Source: Bacteroidota bacterium (GTDB lineage Bacteria > Bacteroidota > Bacteroidia > Chitinophagales > Chitinophagaceae). From it: a stretch of DNA of 19,929 bases. A program made the translations under genes and the position numbers. Of the stretch, positions 1 through 7,090 are shown piece after piece. Numbering within the stretch: the first letter of the stretch is position 1; the number at the start of each line of letters is the position of its first letter. Where the stretch lies: positions 1 to 19,929 of the forward strand of contig JAEZCV010000195.1 in assembly GCA_023429985.1 (NCBI GenBank). The letters run 5' to 3'. The notes beneath the pieces were generated by a model. The model did not search any database. It was given only the letters and a program-made list of their open reading frames with translations, and was not told where the DNA came from.

Positions 1-131
1 TCTAATGCAGTCATTTGATGTGTCGCTTTTTTTAAGTTATCAATTTGCTTTGGGTCTTGCTGCTTGTTGTCACTACAGGCAAACGCAAGTGTCAACATAA
101 AAAGGGCAGATATAGTTTTGAAGTGTCTCAA
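1..131 (-). CDS. Putative lipoprotein, cut off by the window edge
   Basis: A reading frame stays open on the minus strand from about 131 to the window edge, so its C-terminus is missing. Read from a TTG at 131 it begins (M)LRHFKTISALFML, followed by TLAFACSDNKQQ. This looks like a lipoprotein signal: a charged start, a hydrophobic stretch, then a Cys preceded by A-F-A, with a polar region after it. The first ATG (98) would leave only seven residues before the Cys, too short for a signal peptide, so the TTG is preferred. The gene starts 12 bp from the attC-like palindrome, as expected for the next cassette of an array transcribed on the minus strand. I do not recognise a family; function unknown. 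Confidence 0.5.
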   Translation of the reverse strand, partial: MRHFKTISALFMLTLAFACSDNKQQDPKQIDNLKKATHQMTAL

Positions 132-142
132 TATGCTTGCCT

Positions 143-311
143 ACAACGGTTACCGGCTTGGCGAAGATTGGGCATTAGAATTCCAATTGCCTGGCTTGGC
201 CAGACCTGCGAAATTAGTTATTGGCCAAATTACTGCAGATGATTCATATTCTACAGCTGAAGGGCCATATTCTACAGCCCAATTTTTGCCAAGCCGATGT
301 TACCTGCAGCC
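143..311 (-). repeat. Long imperfect palindrome, attC-like recombination site
   Basis: Arms at 154-173 and 277-296 are inverted repeats with 18 of 20 positions matching (CGGCTTGGC-AA-ATTGGGC). They enclose about 103 bp that contain two copies of CATATTCTACAGC (245-257 and 266-278, spaced 21 bp). Outside the right arm, 298-311 reads TGTTACCTGCAGCC. Its partner is not at the left side of this palindrome but at 854-867, beyond the membrane-protein gene. The left side ends in ACAAC (143-147), and the same five bases lie at 865-869. This matches the logic of an integron attC: the site is split when a cassette integrates, so one outer arm travels to the far end of the cassette. The core does not match the canonical GTTRRRY, so this would be a divergent type. 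Confidence 0.6.
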
Positions 312-318
312 AAATAAA

Positions 319-843
319 TTAAGGGAATTTCACATCTACTTCTTTATTTATACGGATCCAATCTTTTTTGTCAATAGAGGTAGTATCAACGGTTGATACA
401 TTCCAAAATAATCCGGCAAATGGCCTAACTTCTACAATCCTTTTACCACCGTATCCTAAGGCTCCCACGTCATAGCGCTGTTCTCGGATTTGTCGGTTAG
501 GATTGGTTCTGTATTCATATGCTATGTTAAATGTCGTCCATCTACCAAAGCCAATAGTAAATAGAAAATTAATCCAAATTAAATAAGTCAGAACTATCAC
601 CCCAATAGTAGCAAGAATTGTAAAAATCTTTCTGGTTTTGTTATGAGCTTTTTTTAATGTACCAAATAGCGTAAGTAAGATGGCTAAAGGAGTTGCAATT
701 AAAATGAAATCGTAAAAGGTGTGGGCAATTCTATGGTCTTTGAATTCAATATTAATTTTTTGACCAAAAGTTACTGTCCACAAAAAAACACTAAGAATAA
801 ATAGTGAAATATAAAATACTATTCTGTATATATCTTTAAGCAT
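319..843 (-). CDS. Membrane protein of unknown function, cassette gene
   Basis: The product has 174 residues with three predicted membrane helices, at about residues 7-26, 44-63 and 73-97, and a soluble, charged C-terminal part of about 75 residues. The ATG at 843 is chosen because it starts the first helix cleanly. A longer frame to 936 would run through the repeat arm and the opposite-strand FAS1 remnant, so it is rejected. I do not recognise a family. The gene is visibly more AT-rich than the housekeeping genes further right. It lies alone between the two halves of the attC-like site, which suggests acquisition by transfer. No clear promoter or ribosome binding site is seen upstream, as is usual for cassette genes that rely on an outside promoter. 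The call as a real gene rests on the coherent helix pattern and the position in the cassette. Confidence 0.65.
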   Translation of the reverse strand: MLKDIYRIVFYISLFILSVFLWTVTFGQKINIEFKDHRIAHTFYDFILIATPLAILLTLFGTLKKAHNKTRKIFTILATIGVIVLTYLIWINFLFTIGFGRWTTFNIAYEYRTNPNRQIREQRYDVGALGYGGKRIVEVRPFAGLFWNVSTVDTTSIDKKDWIRINKEVDVKFP

Positions 844-853
844 GGTGGAACCT

Positions 854-867
854 GGTTGCAGGTAACA
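854..867. repeat. Displaced outer arm of the attC-like palindrome
   Basis: The sequence GGTTGCAGGTAACA is the reverse complement of 298-311 except at one position. It sits directly upstream of the membrane-protein start codon (minus strand) and directly before the surviving fasciclin sequence (plus strand). It overlaps the ACAAC pentamer at 865-869 that is also found at the other end of the cassette (143-147). Confidence 0.6.
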
Positions 868-869
868 AC

Positions 870-1127
870 CAGATACCTGTTGCCACACTGGGTGCCGTTC
901 TCCGATATCACCTTGTGCCGGGCCGGGCTTTCTCATCCGATCTGATGAATGGTTCGCTCAGCATGCTAGCCGGTGGAAATGCCACAGTTGGACTGGCAGA
1001 TGGAATGGGTGGTGGACCAACCATTACAGGATCCGGTAATGCAGGCAGCAAGTCCAATATAGTTAAAGCAAACATGGTAGTGCGCAACGGCGTGGTACAC
1101 GTGATTGACCGCGTGTTGCTTCCTTAA
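870..1127 (+). pseudogene. 3' remnant of a fasciclin (FAS1) domain gene
   Basis: The plus frame from about 870 to the TAA ending at 1127 encodes about 85 residues, starting QIPVATLGAVLRYHLVPGRA and ending NGVVHVIDRVLLP. Both are hallmark stretches of the FAS1 domain: the conserved YH motif in the middle and the xGVIHVIDxVLLP end. Signal peptide and the first part of the domain are absent. The frame is open upstream only to a stop at 837-839, and 843 and beyond is the start of the opposite-strand cassette gene. FAS1 proteins are secreted or surface adhesion-type proteins. An internal GTG at 915 could start a short peptide, but it would lack half the domain, so I call it a remnant. The 5' part may lie left of the window. 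Confidence 0.8.
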
Positions 1128-1145
1128 AACCCAGTACGTTCATTT

Positions 1146-1179
1146 GAGTAATTTAATTCCCATAAAAAATTAATTACTC
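1146..1179. terminator. AT-rich inverted repeat after the fas1 remnant
   Basis: GAGTAATTTAATT (1146-1158) and AATTAATTACTC (1168-1179) are inverted repeats with a single bulge and a 9-base loop, 19 bp past the fas1 stop codon. It may be the weak terminator of the fas1 gene. There is no T-run directly after it. Confidence 0.3.
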
Positions 1180-1248
1180 TTACCGAACATTTAAATGAAG
1201 GAAAGTACTGCTGACTCAATTTTCTTCATACGATTTTTACATAATTTG

Positions 1249-1290
1249 ATCCCGGTCGGGGTGGTGCTGAATTCATCATCCTACCGGGAT
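1249..1290. terminator. Strong hairpin between convergent genes
   Basis: ATCCCGGT (1249-1256) pairs perfectly with ACCGGGAT (1283-1290). Inside it GGGTGGTG (1259-1266) pairs with CATCATCC (1274-1281), allowing two G-U pairs, around a 7-base loop. It lies in the 191-bp gap between the fas1 remnant (plus) and the end of the nuclease gene (minus), where a bidirectional terminator is expected. No good T-run is present on either strand, so a dispersed repeat or an mRNA-stabilising stem is possible. Nothing else is seen in this gap. Confidence 0.45.
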
Positions 1291-1318
1291 TCATATTTCA
1301 TTTCACTTCTGATAGCAG

Positions 1319-2521
1319 CTACCGCTTCACCAGTTTCACTACCTTGCTTCCCTCCCTGCTTTGAATGTTCAAAACATAAATACCCGCCAACAAATCAACC
1401 GGAAAATCCAACAAAGTAGAAGCATTGATTCTTTTATAATCTTTTCTCATCAATATCCTTCCTGTTATATCGGTAAGCGTAAGCTTTACATCATTCAATA
1501 CAATTCCCGCAGCTAATATCAACCGATCATGAAAAGGATTAGGATACACATCAACGCCATCCAATTCTTCTATTCCCGGTAAAGAAGTGATGATATTATT
1601 AATAGTATATCTGGAATAAACAGGGTAGTGGTCACTGGTAGTAGCATCATAATGAACTACCAGCGAAGCAACATCCGTTCTTACGCTCGCCGATTGAACA
1701 ATGTATCCCAATGCCACCTCATTAGATATAACATGATTATCTACAAGATTGGGATAATTGGTCATGGATGATTGTCCGGCTAATGCAAGCGGCAAAGTAA
1801 TGGACCTGTAATGATCTTCATCAACAGAATCTTTTATAATTGGATCGTAGGAAGAAATATCAGAAGGACATGCATTGCAAATGGTTTCATCTAAAGCATC
1901 ATTAAAATCACCCAAAATAATTACTGCCTGGTCGTGAAAGTAGGTATCAAGGGTATCTTTCAATTCCTCTGCACCGGCCTTTCTTCTTTCATAATCCGAA
2001 ATGGAACTTCCTGCCTTACCATGAAGCAATACAAAATGCATGGTTTTGGTTGAGCCATTCATACTCACATCTGCCGTCATTAGAAAAGGAAATCTTCCGG
2101 AGGCAAAATTATAATAAGCAGTTGCACTGCTGCGCATCATGCCACGGGCACGCACATTCGAAAATATATTTTTGTTGAAAACAAAGGCCATCTTCTGGCA
2201 GTTAAGCCAGCTGTTTCCTGTTCCCGTAGTATTTCCGCTGCAATAAGGTGATATAACAAAATCAAATTGTCCTAATGAATCCGTTACCCTTCTCAGCCTG
2301 TTGGTATCAATAATTTCTGTAAGTCCGTAAATGTCGGCATCCAATGCACGCATAATTTTTTTTACATTGGCCTCCTGTAAATTATCATCGGGAGGGTAAT
2401 TCACCGTATGTCCAAACCATTCAATATTCCATGAAACCACTTCCAGGGACTGGGGATTGCCCTGGGTTTCCCCGGCATTTAAAAACATCATTGCCGCAAT
2501 TAGCATCAATAGCCTCTGCAT
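1319..2521 (-). CDS. Secreted endonuclease/exonuclease/phosphatase-family protein with T9SS sorting domain
   Basis: The product has 400 residues. A signal peptide covers about residues 1-20. The EEP fold (DNase I/Mg-dependent phosphodiesterase superfamily) shows its motifs in order: SWNIEWFG (30-37), TEI with the metal-binding Glu (68-70), LLHGKA with a His (165-170), GDFND (204-208), NLVDNHVIS (258-266) and SDHYP with the catalytic His (296-300). From about residue 322 a C-terminal domain begins VDVYPNPF and ends KVVKLVKR, typical of the T9SS sorting signal. The enzyme is therefore probably secreted or surface-anchored and cleaves nucleic acid or another phosphodiester. Exact substrate cannot be told. 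The ATG at 2521 is chosen because it gives the signal peptide and sits 11 bp after the recJ stop. The longer frame to 2593 overlaps recJ. Confidence 0.85.
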   Translation of the reverse strand: MQRLLMLIAAMMFLNAGETQGNPQSLEVVSWNIEWFGHTVNYPPDDNLQEANVKKIMRALDADIYGLTEIIDTNRLRRVTDSLGQFDFVISPYCSGNTTGTGNSWLNCQKMAFVFNKNIFSNVRARGMMRSSATAYYNFASGRFPFLMTADVSMNGSTKTMHFVLLHGKAGSSISDYERRKAGAEELKDTLDTYFHDQAVIILGDFNDALDETICNACPSDISSYDPIIKDSVDEDHYRSITLPLALAGQSSMTNYPNLVDNHVISNEVALGYIVQSASVRTDVASLVVHYDATTSDHYPVYSRYTINNIITSLPGIEELDGVDVYPNPFHDRLILAAGIVLNDVKLTLTDITGRILMRKDYKRINASTLLDFPVDLLAGIYVLNIQSREGSKVVKLVKR

Positions 2522-2532
2522 CACTAAAAGAT

Positions 2533-4239
2533 TTATACTTCCGAAGGTTTCATATCCATCACTTTCAGTTGAAGCGTGGTATTTCCATTCCATTCGTTTT
2601 CTTCGATCTTAAAAACGATATCAACAGGAATTCTTTTTTGTAAAAGTTCCAGCTTATCAGCCATATTAAATCCAATGCCGCATAACCTTATTCCAGCCTG
2701 TTCAAGATCCACTTTCAGGTGTACATCTTTCACCAGTTTACTTCTTCCCGTATCCATTACTTTTCTTGCAACAAAGGTTGGACAAAGATTGTCGGGACCA
2801 AAAGGCTGCATCTGGCAAATGATATCGTAAAAAGATCTTTTTATATCAGCAAATCTTATTTCAGCATCAATAACAATTTCAGGAATTAGATGATCGGGCT
2901 GAATGCTGGCACTCACCACTTCTTCAAACTTCTTGCAAAAAGCATCCACTTTATCGGCTTCCAATGTCATACCCGCGGCATAAAAATGTCCGCCATAACC
3001 CAGCAACAGATCGCGGCACTGGTGAATAGCTTCATAAACATTAAAACCTGAAACACTTCTTGCCGATCCCGCCACGTAATCGCCACTTTGTGTAAGAACA
3101 ATGGTAGGACGGTAATAATGATCTATCAATCTTGATGCAACAATTCCTACAACACCCTTATGCCAGTGCGGCTGAAAGAGAACGGTGCTTTTTCTTGAAA
3201 TCATTATAGCATCACCTTTAATTAAAGCAAGTGCTTCCTCGGTGATACTGCTATCAGCCTCACGGCGACTGGTATTATCGGTATGTAATAATTCTGCACA
3301 TTTTAATGCTTCTTCATAAGAAGCAGCAACAAACATGTCAACCGCTTTTTTTCCTTCATCCATTCTTCCGGCGGCATTCACCCTTGGTGCAATTAAAAAC
3401 ACCAGGTTATTTACCTGCAGTGTGCCCTGGAACTTACTCAGATCAGATAAAGCTTTAATGCCGAAATTGGGATTGGTGTTGGCTTTTTTAAGGCCATAAA
3501 AAGTGAGTATGCGGTTTTCGCCCGTCATGGGAACAATATCGGCAGCAATGGCAGTTGCCACAAGGTCGAGATAATCATAAGCCACCTCCGGTGGAAGGTG
3601 CATAGTGGAACATAATGCAGAAATCAGCTTAAATCCAACACCACATCCACAAAGATCTTTATAGGGATAATTACAATCTTTTTGTTTGGGATTTAAAATA
3701 GCCGTTGCTGCCGGAAGTTCATCGTCGGGAAGATGGTGGTCGCAAACAATAAAATCAATTCCCAATGATTTGGCGTAAGAAATAAGTTCCACCGATTTAA
3801 TTCCGCAGTCGAGCGCGATAATTAAGGTCTGGCCATTTTCTTTAGCATGATCAATACCTGCCTGGCTTACACCATAACCTTCGCGGTATCTGTGAGGTAT
3901 ATAAAATTCTGTTTCCGGGTGATGTTTTTTCAGGAACTGGTACATAATGGCCACCGAGGTGGTTCCGTCAACATCATAATCACCAAATACAAGGATTTTT
4001 TCTTTTGATTGAAAGGCAGAGAGAATTCGTTGAACTGCTTTATCCATATCCTTCATTAAAAAAGGATCATGGAGTTGGGCAGGATCGGGGCGAAAGAAGT
4101 TTTTGGCTTCTTCATAATTATTAATACCTCTCTGGGCAAGGATATTACAAATTACCGGATGAATTTTAAGCGATTTAAAAAGAAGTGCGGTCTTTTCCTT
4201 ATCCTCGGCAATCACTCTCCATCTTTTAATAACACTCAT
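2533..4239 (-). CDS. recJ: Single-stranded-DNA-specific 5'-3' exonuclease RecJ
   Basis: At 568 residues the length is usual for RecJ. The DHH phosphoesterase motifs are all visible: GDYDVDG (86-92), ALDCG (142-146), CDHH (166-169), ATAIAADIVPMTGENR around Asp 234, and PRVNAAGRM (285-293). The DHHA1 part has GVVGIVASRL (362-371) and the GYGGHFYAAGM substrate motif (414-424). RecJ is the cytoplasmic nuclease of the RecF pathway, mismatch repair and base-excision repair. Its ATG lies one base after the stop of the polyprenyl synthetase gene, so translation of the two is probably coupled. The secreted nuclease gene follows 11 bp downstream. All key residues are present and nothing looks broken. 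Confidence 0.96.
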   Translation of the reverse strand: MSVIKRWRVIAEDKEKTALLFKSLKIHPVICNILAQRGINNYEEAKNFFRPDPAQLHDPFLMKDMDKAVQRILSAFQSKEKILVFGDYDVDGTTSVAIMYQFLKKHHPETEFYIPHRYREGYGVSQAGIDHAKENGQTLIIALDCGIKSVELISYAKSLGIDFIVCDHHLPDDELPAATAILNPKQKDCNYPYKDLCGCGVGFKLISALCSTMHLPPEVAYDYLDLVATAIAADIVPMTGENRILTFYGLKKANTNPNFGIKALSDLSKFQGTLQVNNLVFLIAPRVNAAGRMDEGKKAVDMFVAASYEEALKCAELLHTDNTSRREADSSITEEALALIKGDAIMISRKSTVLFQPHWHKGVVGIVASRLIDHYYRPTIVLTQSGDYVAGSARSVSGFNVYEAIHQCRDLLLGYGGHFYAAGMTLEADKVDAFCKKFEEVVSASIQPDHLIPEIVIDAEIRFADIKRSFYDIICQMQPFGPDNLCPTFVARKVMDTGRSKLVKDVHLKVDLEQAGIRLCGIGFNMADKLELLQKRIPVDIVFKIEENEWNGNTTLQLKVMDMKPSEV

Positions 4240-4240
4240 A

Positions 4241-5203
4241 TCAGTATTTACGGTCGGTTACAAAATTCACAAGATCCTCGAATTCCTTTCTTACCGGAGA
4301 ATCGGGGAATTCGGAAAGCAGTTGCAAAGCTTGTTCTTTATAATCATTCATTTTGTTAATGCTATACGCGATTCCTCCGGTTTTTTCCACAATATCAATG
4401 ATGTATTTCACCCTGGATTTACGGGTATTTTCATTTTTTATGATGTAGATGATCTCTTTGCGTGTTTTTTTATCGGTATTATTTAAGGTATAAATAAGAG
4501 GAAGGGTGAGTTTTTTCTCTTTGATATCATTGCCGGTGGGTTTGCCTACATCGCCCGAAGCATAGTCGAACAGGTCGTCCTTGATTTGGAAAGCTATGCC
4601 CACCTTTTCGCCAAACTCCATCATTTTGCGGGCGGTTGCTTCGTTTGCTGAAGTTGACCAGGCCCCGGCACCACAGGCCGATGAGAGGAGGGAAGCGGTT
4701 TTGTTTCGTATGATCTCAAAATAAATATCCTCATCGAGGTTAAGTGAACGAGACTTTTCCATTTGCAGCAGTTCGCCTTCGCTCATCTTTCTTACTGCGT
4801 CGGAAAGTATCTGTAAAATGCGGAAGTCGTTGTTATCGAGGCTAAGCAGGAGACCTTTGGCCAGTAAATAATCTCCAACGAGCACGGACACCTTATTTTT
4901 CCAAAGCGCATAAACTGAGAAAAAACCTCTACGTTCGGGAGAATCATCAACCACATCATCGTGCACCAGGGTGGCAGTATGTAGTAATTCTACGAGTGAT
5001 GCTGCCCGGTAAGTTGATTCATTTACCTCACCGCAAAGTTTGGCAGAAAGAAAAACAAACATGGGCCGGAGCTGTTTTCCCTTTCTTTTTACTATGTAGC
5101 GCATGATGCGGTCGAGCATGCCTACATTGCTTTTTGCTGCATCCTTGAACTTTTCTTCAAAGATCTTTAACTCATTGTCTATCAGTTTAACGGGTAGCTG
5201 CAT
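4241..5203 (-). CDS. Long-chain polyprenyl diphosphate synthase
   Basis: The product has 320 residues and is a trans-isoprenyl diphosphate synthase. It has GKQLRP (42-47) for isopentenyl diphosphate binding, the first Asp-rich motif in HDDVVDDSPERRG (81-93), KTASL (168-172) and the second Asp-rich motif in QIKDDLFDYAS (206-216). It condenses isopentenyl units onto an allylic diphosphate. In the Bacteroidota the likely use is the side chain of menaquinone. It resembles the IspB/HepT group, but chain length cannot be read from the sequence with confidence, so no symbol is given. It is the first gene of a minus-strand cluster with recJ and the secreted nuclease. Divergent promoters for it and the OmpA-like gene share the 201-bp gap 5204-5404; its own promoter is not clear. 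Confidence 0.92.
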   Translation of the reverse strand: MQLPVKLIDNELKIFEEKFKDAAKSNVGMLDRIMRYIVKRKGKQLRPMFVFLSAKLCGEVNESTYRAASLVELLHTATLVHDDVVDDSPERRGFFSVYALWKNKVSVLVGDYLLAKGLLLSLDNNDFRILQILSDAVRKMSEGELLQMEKSRSLNLDEDIYFEIIRNKTASLLSSACGAGAWSTSANEATARKMMEFGEKVGIAFQIKDDLFDYASGDVGKPTGNDIKEKKLTLPLIYTLNNTDKKTRKEIIYIIKNENTRKSRVKYIIDIVEKTGGIAYSINKMNDYKEQALQLLSEFPDSPVRKEFEDLVNFVTDRKY

Positions 5204-5333
5204 TCGTAAATGTGGGCGGAAAGTTACGAAGGCTTTTCTATTAATTTCCGATATGGTATAAGAATTGCACGAGGTGGAACAGGCAAAAACATAGGTTATT
5301 TACAGCCAAATACAGTTTATTAAAATTTAAAGT

Positions 5334-5364
5334 TTGGTAATTGTACTCCAATTTATATTTTTGC
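5334..5364 (+). promoter_or_regulatory. Bacteroidota-type promoter of the OmpA-like gene
   Basis: TTTG (5334-5337), a 19-base spacer, and TATTTTTG (5357-5364) match the Bacteroidota consensus TTTG-N19-21-TAnnTTTG exactly. The start codon follows 40 bp downstream, leaving a short 5' leader. Confidence 0.7.
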
Positions 5365-5404
5365 CAACGATTAGGACATTGTTTTTAAAATTTAATCAAT
5401 AGTT

Positions 5405-7033
5405 ATGGCAAGCAAAAAGTACTCTTTTTTGGCTGGATTATTCTGCCTTGTGGCTTCGTCCGTAATGGCTCAGACCACTACGACAGGCACTACCAGGGTT
5501 GGAATTACCTCCGGCTACGACGTTTCAGACTCATCCGTTATTCCTGCTAGAAGAATGCCTCAGCACACTGAATTCATGAATGCAACCTACAATTTCCCTG
5601 CAAAACCCAGAAATATGTGGGAAATTGGTATTAAAGGTGGTTCACTGACTGTAAATGGTGATGTTGATGGTAAATTCTTTTCACCTGCAGGTGCAATTCA
5701 TGTTAGAAAGGCTTTAGGTTATTTGGTTTCTTTACGTTTACAGTACATGTATGGTGTAGCAAAAGGTTTGAACTGGAGACCATCTACATCTTACCAGGGT
5801 CAGGGTAACAACCCATGGCATAACCTGGGTTATGGTGGCGCTCCTGTTTACTATAACTTTAAAACTAACATCCAGGATCTTTCACTGGAAGCTATCTTCA
5901 ATTTGAACAACATCCGTTTTCACAAATCTGAAGTTAAGTTCAATGTATATGCTTTTGCAGGATTAGGTGCTTCTATTTACAACACCCGTATCAATGCATT
6001 GAACGGAACACAGTTGTACACTTTTGCAAATGCTAATGCCATTGAAAAAACATGGGCTAACAGGAAAGATATTAAAGATGCTGTTGAGAATGAACTTGAT
6101 GATGACTACGAAACGCGTGCTGAAGACAATGGACCTACTCGTCCAAAACTTTTTGGTAACTCATTCCGCCCGGTAGGTCATATCGGTGGTGGTGTTGCTT
6201 ATAAATTAAGCAATCGCCTGAATATCGCGCTTGAAAATCGCCTGACTATTACAAAAGATGATCTTTATGATGGTCAAAGATGGGCTGAACAAGGCGACCT
6301 TACCAGGGATTATGATACATATAATTTCCTTTCTCTTGGTTTGAATATCAACCTGGGTGCAAATTCTGTTCAACCTTTGTGGTGGCTGAATCCATTGGAT
6401 TATGCTTATGCAGAACTGCGCAATCCAAAGTTGATGAACATTCCTCCTCCGGTTCTTCCTGATTCTGATGGTGATGGTGTTACTGATCAATTCGACCAGG
6501 AGCAAACTCCGGAAGGTTGCCCTGTTGACACACATGGTGTGAGCTTAGATACAGATGGTGACGGCGTTCCAGATTGCCGCGATAAAGAAAAAGTTACGCC
6601 AACAATTTGTCAGCCGGTTGATGCAGACGGTGTGGGTAATTGTCCTTGTCCTGGCCCTGAGTGCGGATTAGTTGGACCTGGCGGAAACGATTGTGCTACG
6701 CAACTGGGTGCCTTACCAAGTGTAACTTATACCGGTAACTCAATCGTTCTTTCCAATGATGCTAAAGGTCTGCTGGCTTCAGTAGCTGCCCGCATGCGTC
6801 AGAACCCAGAGTGTAATGTTGTTGTAACAGGTTATTGCGCTTCAAGCAAGCCTCAGCAGCAGAGAAGCTATGACAGGGTGAATGCCATCATTAACTACCT
6901 GGTAGAAAGTGAAGGTATCAGCGCTGAGCGTTTCTTCTGGAACTATGGCCAGGAAGGTGGCGATTGTAACACAGTTGACCTGCGTGCAGCGTCAAATGAT
7001 GAGCAAGGCCAGAGAGGTATTCCTCGCAGATAA
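5405..7033 (+). CDS. OmpA-family outer-membrane protein with calcium-binding-type repeats
   Basis: The product has 542 residues. A signal peptide ends at VMAQ (20-23). Residues about 70-320 alternate in the way of an outer-membrane beta-barrel and end LGLNINLGA. Next come thrombospondin-type-3-like Asp-rich repeats, DSDGDGVTD (353-361) and DTDGDGVPD (382-390), then a Cys/Pro/Gly-rich linker (402-430). A C-terminal OmpA-like domain follows from about 437 (SIVLSNDAKGLLASVA; RSYDRVNAIINYLVE). Such proteins link the outer membrane to peptidoglycan. The usual GHTD motif reads GYCA (476-479), so the conserved Asp that contacts diaminopimelate is missing, while the Arg of the RA motif is kept (R491). 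Peptidoglycan binding may be altered. It is a single-gene unit with its own promoter and terminator. Confidence 0.88.
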   Translation: MASKKYSFLAGLFCLVASSVMAQTTTTGTTRVGITSGYDVSDSSVIPARRMPQHTEFMNATYNFPAKPRNMWEIGIKGGSLTVNGDVDGKFFSPAGAIHVRKALGYLVSLRLQYMYGVAKGLNWRPSTSYQGQGNNPWHNLGYGGAPVYYNFKTNIQDLSLEAIFNLNNIRFHKSEVKFNVYAFAGLGASIYNTRINALNGTQLYTFANANAIEKTWANRKDIKDAVENELDDDYETRAEDNGPTRPKLFGNSFRPVGHIGGGVAYKLSNRLNIALENRLTITKDDLYDGQRWAEQGDLTRDYDTYNFLSLGLNINLGANSVQPLWWLNPLDYAYAELRNPKLMNIPPPVLPDSDGDGVTDQFDQEQTPEGCPVDTHGVSLDTDGDGVPDCRDKEKVTPTICQPVDADGVGNCPCPGPECGLVGPGGNDCATQLGALPSVTYTGNSIVLSNDAKGLLASVAARMRQNPECNVVVTGYCASSKPQQQRSYDRVNAIINYLVESEGISAERFFWNYGQEGGDCNTVDLRAASNDEQGQRGIPRR

Positions 7034-7054
7034 TTCTCGATTTTTAAATAATAA

Positions 7055-7084
7055 GAGGCTCTCCGTTTGGGGAGCCTTTTTTTT
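7055..7084 (+). terminator. Rho-independent terminator of the OmpA-like gene
   Basis: AGGCTCTCC (7056-7064) pairs with GGGGAGCCT (7069-7077) around a 4-base loop and is followed by a run of eight T (7077-7084), 22 bp after the stop codon. Confidence 0.93.
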
Positions 7085-7090
7085 GGTTTA

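Larger units (their letters stand above)
148..869 (-). mobile_element. Integron-like gene cassette: one gene plus attC-like site
   Basis: This 722-bp unit runs between two ACAAC pentamers (143-147 and 865-869). On the minus strand it holds a short leader, one membrane-protein gene (843 to 319) and then the attC-like palindrome. That is the gene-then-attC order of integron cassettes. If 869 is joined to 148, the circle carries a complete site: GGTTGCAGGTAACA pairs with TGTTACCTGCAGCC (13 of 14), then an 8-versus-1 internal loop, then a 20-bp inner stem. No integrase lies in the window. The cassette boundary falls within FAS1 coding sequence. A small transposon is the main alternative, but no transposase or target-site duplication is visible. 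Confidence 0.55.

Noticed and set aside
64..396. Plus-strand reading frame of 110 codons through the palindrome
   Set aside because: It runs across both palindrome arms and the antisense of the two minus-strand genes, and the protein has no coherent domain or signal. It is a by-product of the open repeat sequence.
844..936. N-terminal extension of the cassette membrane protein to 936
   Set aside because: It would be translated from the repeat arm and the antisense of the FAS1 remnant. The ATG at 843 gives a clean first helix.
2522..2593. Extended start of the secreted nuclease
   Set aside because: It overlaps the recJ coding sequence and would bury the signal peptide 24 residues inside the protein.
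5204..5404. Promoter for the polyprenyl synthetase (TAACTTTC on the minus strand near 5225)
   Set aside because: Only a partial -7 match with no TTTG at the right distance, so too weak to list.
6206..6535. Antisense frame inside the OmpA-like gene
   Set aside because: No start context or domain; the sense strand encodes barrel strands and Asp-rich repeats.
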